This document shows, one piece after another, positions 61,529-64,000 of a DNA stretch of 64,000 nucleotides; within the stretch, counting starts at the first letter, position 1, and the number at the start of each line of letters is the position of its first letter. The notes beneath the pieces were generated by a model. That model saw nothing but the letters and a program-made list of their open reading frames with translations. It ran no database searches and had not been told where the DNA came from. The position numbers and the translations under genes were made by a program. Source of the DNA: Thermoleophilaceae bacterium (GTDB lineage: Bacteria; Actinomycetota; Thermoleophilia; Solirubrobacterales; Thermoleophilaceae); contig JAUJNT010000001.1 of assembly GCA_030448005.1 (NCBI GenBank), forward strand, positions 890,423 to 954,422, written 5' to 3'.

Positions 61529-61770
61529 GTCGCTTCCGGGCGATCGCCGTGGCCCCGGTGCGCTTTTATCAGCGCGCGATCTCGCCGGCTCTGCCGCGCC
61601 GCTGCAGGTACCACCCCACATGCTCGGAGTACGCCGTCACGGCGATCCGGCGGTACGGCATACTGAGAGGACTGACCCTGGCCGGCTGGCGTCTCCTACG
61701 CTGTAACCCCTGGAGCCACGGCGGAGTCGACTTCGTCGAGGACCAGAAGCTCTTCCGGCCGCACGGCTGA
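61525..61770 (+). CDS. yidD: Membrane protein insertion efficiency factor YidD
   Basis: 81 residues from GTG 61525, overlapping rnpA. Signature: 'VAPVRFYQRAISPALPRRCR', 'YHPTCSEYAVTAIRRYG', 'WRLLRCNPWSHGGVD'. The three cysteines (R-C-R-Y, P-T-C, R-C-N-P) of the family are present. It supports YidC/Sec-dependent membrane insertion at the inner face. Always found between rnpA and yidC. Confidence 0.96.
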   Translation: MSRFRAIAVAPVRFYQRAISPALPRRCRYHPTCSEYAVTAIRRYGILRGLTLAGWRLLRCNPWSHGGVDFVEDQKLFRPHG

Positions 61771-61775
61771 CACCC

Positions 61776-62639
61776 ATGTTCGAACTCGCAATCGTCCCCC
61801 AGTCAATCCTCGATGGCTTCGAGAGCATCCTGCAGTTCTGGCACGGGGTGGTCGGGAGCTGGGGCGGGGCGATCATCCTGCTCACCTTCACGATCCGGCT
61901 GGCGATCCTGCCATTGACGTTCAGCTCCGTGAAGTCCATGCAGAAGCTGCAGGTGCTCCAGCCGGAGATCAAGAAGCTGCAGGAGCGCTACAAGGACGAC
62001 AAGCAGCGCATGAATCAGGAGATGATGAAGTTCTACCAGGAGCGGCAGGTCAACCCGCTCGCCTCCTGCCTCCCGCTCCTGCTGCAGATCCCGTTCTTCA
62101 TCGCTCTCTTCGAGCTCCTGCGGAGCAAGTCGTTCAAGGCGGACATCGAGGGCGAGGAGAGCTTCCTGTTCATCCCCGACCTGGCCGCCCCGCTCACCGG
62201 CGAGCCGGGGATCCTGGCGATCATGATCGTGCTCTACGTCGCGACACAGCTGATCGCGAGCCTCATCACCTCGATCGGCGGCGACAAGACCCAGCAGCGG
62301 ATCATGTTCGCGCTGCCGTTCGTCTTCGTGATCTTCATCGTCAACTTCGAGGCCGGCCTCATCGTCTACTGGATCACCACCAACGTGTGGACGATCGGAC
62401 AGCAGCTCGTCGTCAGAAAGCTGTATCCCAGGCCGGACATGTCGGGTGCCTCGGACGCCGAGGACAAGCCCGCACCCGCGCGGGGCAAGCCGAAGACCGC
62501 CGTTGCCGCGGTGGCCCAAGGCGCCGCGGGCACCAAGGGCGCGGGCGGCAAGGGCGCGGGCAGCGCCAACGGCGGTGCGCCCAAGGCGCCACCGAGCTCG
62601 CCTCGCAAGAAGAAGAAGCGCTCCGGCCGGCGGCGGTAG
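61776..62639 (+). CDS. yidC: Membrane protein insertase YidC
   Basis: 287 residues. Five membrane segments: 'WGGAIILLTFTIRLAILPLT' with the conserved arginine in TM1, 'CLPLLLQIPFFIALFELLRS', 'ILAIMIVLYVATQLIASLIT', 'IMFALPFVFVIFIVNFEAGL' and 'YWITTNVWTIGQQLVV', the last two joined. A Lys-rich C-terminus (KKKKR) is present, common in Gram-positive YidC. There is no signal peptide cysteine, so it is the short actinobacterial form. It inserts membrane proteins with or without SecYEG. The end is Ala/Gly/Lys-rich low complexity. Confidence 0.96.
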   Translation: MFELAIVPQSILDGFESILQFWHGVVGSWGGAIILLTFTIRLAILPLTFSSVKSMQKLQVLQPEIKKLQERYKDDKQRMNQEMMKFYQERQVNPLASCLPLLLQIPFFIALFELLRSKSFKADIEGEESFLFIPDLAAPLTGEPGILAIMIVLYVATQLIASLITSIGGDKTQQRIMFALPFVFVIFIVNFEAGLIVYWITTNVWTIGQQLVVRKLYPRPDMSGASDAEDKPAPARGKPKTAVAAVAQGAAGTKGAGGKGAGSANGGAPKAPPSSPRKKKKRSGRRR

Positions 62640-62649
62640 CCTCCGCTAG

Positions 62650-63348
62650 ATGGACGCCTCGGACAGCCAATCGGATGCGTGGTTGGAGGACCTGACGATC
62701 GAAGCCGAGGGCGAGACCCTTGGTGAGGCCAAGTGGAACGCCATGAAGGCACTCGAGCAGCGCTACCCGGGGATCACCGCGGAGTGCGTGCGCTTTGAGG
62801 TGGTCGAGGAGGGAGGCGGGACTCCCGCGCGAGTGCGGGGCGAGGTCGACGAGGACGCCTGGAGAGACTCGGCGGAGGGCGAGCTTCCGGACGAGCCCGC
62901 AGAGCGGCTGAGAGCGGTGATCACGCGTGTGGTACAGGCACTCGGACTGCGCGCGACGGTGCACGTGGAGGAGACCGCGGACGAGATCCGCGCCACCGTG
63001 AACGGGGAGAATCTCGGGTTGCTGATCGGGAAGCATGGATCGACCATCGACGCGCTCCAGCACCTGGGCATGCGGGCCGCACTGCGCGGCGGCGAGGAGC
63101 GCAAGCAGGTCGTGGTCGATGCAGCCGGCTACCGCGAGCGGCGGGAGGCGGCACTCCAGCGGGCCGCCGACCGGGCTGTCTCCGACGCGCTCAGCTTTGG
63201 GAGGGCTGTCGAGCTCGAGCCGATGAGGGCGCTGGAGCGCAAGGTCGTGCACATGTACCTGCGCGATCGCACGGACATCGAGACACACAGCGAAGGTGAC
63301 GAGCCCGAGCGCCGCCTCGTGGTGACGCCCGTGCAATCTGACGGCTGA
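62650..63348 (+). CDS. jag: Jag/KhpB RNA-binding protein
   Basis: 232 residues. N-terminal Jag_N domain 'LEDLTIEAEGETLGEAKWNA', KH domain 'VNGENLGLLIGKHGSTIDAL' (GxxG loop as IGKHG), and R3H domain 'RMALEPMNAYERK'-like 'AVELEPMRALERKVVHMYLR', where the usual R-x-x-x-H pattern is kept in 'RKVVHMYLRDRTDIETHSEG'. These proteins bind RNA with KhpA and affect division and wall growth. Follows yidC by ten bases. Confidence 0.94.
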   Translation: MDASDSQSDAWLEDLTIEAEGETLGEAKWNAMKALEQRYPGITAECVRFEVVEEGGGTPARVRGEVDEDAWRDSAEGELPDEPAERLRAVITRVVQALGLRATVHVEETADEIRATVNGENLGLLIGKHGSTIDALQHLGMRAALRGGEERKQVVVDAAGYRERREAALQRAADRAVSDALSFGRAVELEPMRALERKVVHMYLRDRTDIETHSEGDEPERRLVVTPVQSDG

Positions 63349-63391
63349 CCGATCCTGCGGGAACGCGGCAGGCGGCTCCGAGGCCGGTCCG

Positions 63392-64000
63392 ATGACCGTT
63401 TCACGGGAAACACTCGTAGCCCTCGCCGCCCGCCACCGGCTGCCCGCCGCGAGCGTCGAGGCGCTGGGGGGGCTTCTCCGCGCGCTCGAAGATGAGCCCG
63501 ACCCTCCGACGACCCTCCGAACGGCCGCGGAGGCTTTGGAGGGACACCTTGCCGACGGCCTCAGCGGGCTCGATCTGCCTGAGCTCGCGGGCGCGATCAC
63601 CATCGCCGATATCGGCGCGGGTGTGGGCTTTCCGGGCCTGGCGCTGGCCGTGGCAATGCCGGGAGCCCGGGTCGACCTGGTCGAGTCGAACGCAAGGAAG
63701 TGCGGGGTGATCAGTCGGCTCGCGAGTGCCGCTGGCCTGACGAACGCGCGGACCCTTCCGCTCCGGGCGGAGGAGTGGGCGGCGGGAGAGGGCGCCGGCG
63801 CCTACGACGCCGTGACGGCGCGCGCCCTCGCGTCCCTGCCGGTCTTGGCGGAGTACGCGGCACCGCTGCTGCACCCCGGAGGCGCCCTCGTCGCCTGGAA
63901 GGGCGCGAGGGACTCCCTGGAGGAGGCCGCCGGGGCCTCCGCCGCGGAGCAGCTCGGAATGCGGGCGGAGAGGATCGTGCGGGCGGAGCCGTTTCCGGGC
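63392..64000 (+). CDS. rsmG: 16S rRNA (guanine-N7) methyltransferase RsmG (partial)
   Basis: Reads from ATG 63392 (MTVSRETLVALAARHRL) to the window edge, 203 codons, so the last part is missing. SAM-binding fold: 'ADIGAGVGFPGLALAVAMPG', 'VDLVESNARKCGVISRLASA', then 'YDAVTARALASLPVLAEYAA' and 'PLLHPGGALVAWKG'. It methylates G527 of 16S rRNA. The first codons carry a parS-like site. parA/parB usually follow and would lie just beyond the window. Confidence 0.96.
   Translation, partial: MTVSRETLVALAARHRLPAASVEALGGLLRALEDEPDPPTTLRTAAEALEGHLADGLSGLDLPELAGAITIADIGAGVGFPGLALAVAMPGARVDLVESNARKCGVISRLASAAGLTNARTLPLRAEEWAAGEGAGAYDAVTARALASLPVLAEYAAPLLHPGGALVAWKGARDSLEEAAGASAAEQLGMRAERIVRAEPFPG
63398..63411. 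promoter_or_regulatory. parS-like site inside rsmG
   Basis: GTTTCACGGGAAAC, identical to the dnaN site, encodes V-S-R-E-T at RsmG residues 3-7. Position beside the expected parAB locus favours a real ParB site. Binding is inferred. Confidence 0.65.

Overview
The window is high-GC, dense bacterial chromosome with frequent GTG starts and ATGA/GTGA gene overlaps. Its right end is an origin-of-replication neighbourhood: dnaA-dnaN-recF-DUF721-gyrB-gyrA on the minus strand and rpmH-rnpA-yidD-yidC-jag-rsmG on the plus strand, diverging at about 60.7-61.0 kb. With an actinobacterial fhaA-fhaB-pstP-rodA-pbpA-pknB cluster 20 kb away, a DUF4446 protein and many long-branch actinobacterial-type proteins, this suggests a deep-branching actinobacterium, most likely Thermoleophilia/Solirubrobacterales. 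That placement is an inference from gene content, not from a marker search.

Layout. 0-9 kb: mixed metabolic genes (end of a LigD-type polymerase, catalase-fold protein, F420-reductase-like protein, P450, MocR regulator, and a MarR / ring-cleaving dioxygenase / esterase quinone-response module). 9-13.9 kb: cell-surface proteins (a frameshifted secreted protein, DUF3105 protein, cupredoxin-like lipoprotein, PGRP amidase), an IS3-type remnant and an unlisted 19-residue hydrophobic peptide. 13.9-30.9 kb: a surface-polysaccharide island with an initiating sugar transferase, five glycosyltransferase-type genes (including a DUF354 protein), an O-antigen-ligase-like polymerase, a CapD-type dehydratase, a DegT aminotransferase and a sugar formyltransferase. 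Together these could make an N-formylated amino-sugar glycan. The island also holds two large secreted proteins, a LytR_C protein and a heavily frameshifted zinc-ribbon/TPR relic. 30.9-35 kb: DedA, purM, a DsbA-fold protein without CxxC and a kinase with a discoidin-like ectodomain. 35.3-45.5 kb: the growth and division signalling operon on the minus strand (polytopic kinase, fhaA, fhaB, pstP, rodA, pbpA, PASTA kinase, ddl). 45.5-49.2 kb: plus-strand housekeeping genes (CTG-start membrane protein, DUF4446, pheA, HNH nuclease, coiled-coil protein). 49.2-51.4 kb: a 2.2 kb gene-poor, decayed region. 51.4-64 kb: the origin block.

Most unusual points: (1) the 3' end of gyrA is present twice, as the functional tail at 51419-51558 and as a frameshifted relic at 49737-49867, bracketing about 1.55 kb of decayed DNA. 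This is the footprint expected of an integration or replacement event at the gyrA 3' end. (2) Two identical parS-like 14-mers lie inside the dnaN and rsmG start regions, both encoding V-S-R-E-T. (3) GyrB carries the long insertion known from Gram-negative GyrB. (4) One gene appears to start with CTG behind a good ribosome binding site and nested inverted repeats. (5) No cluster of DnaA boxes is visible in either intergenic region next to dnaA. No tRNA, rRNA or CRISPR was seen. All counts and similarities come from reading the sequence; no database search or computation was run.
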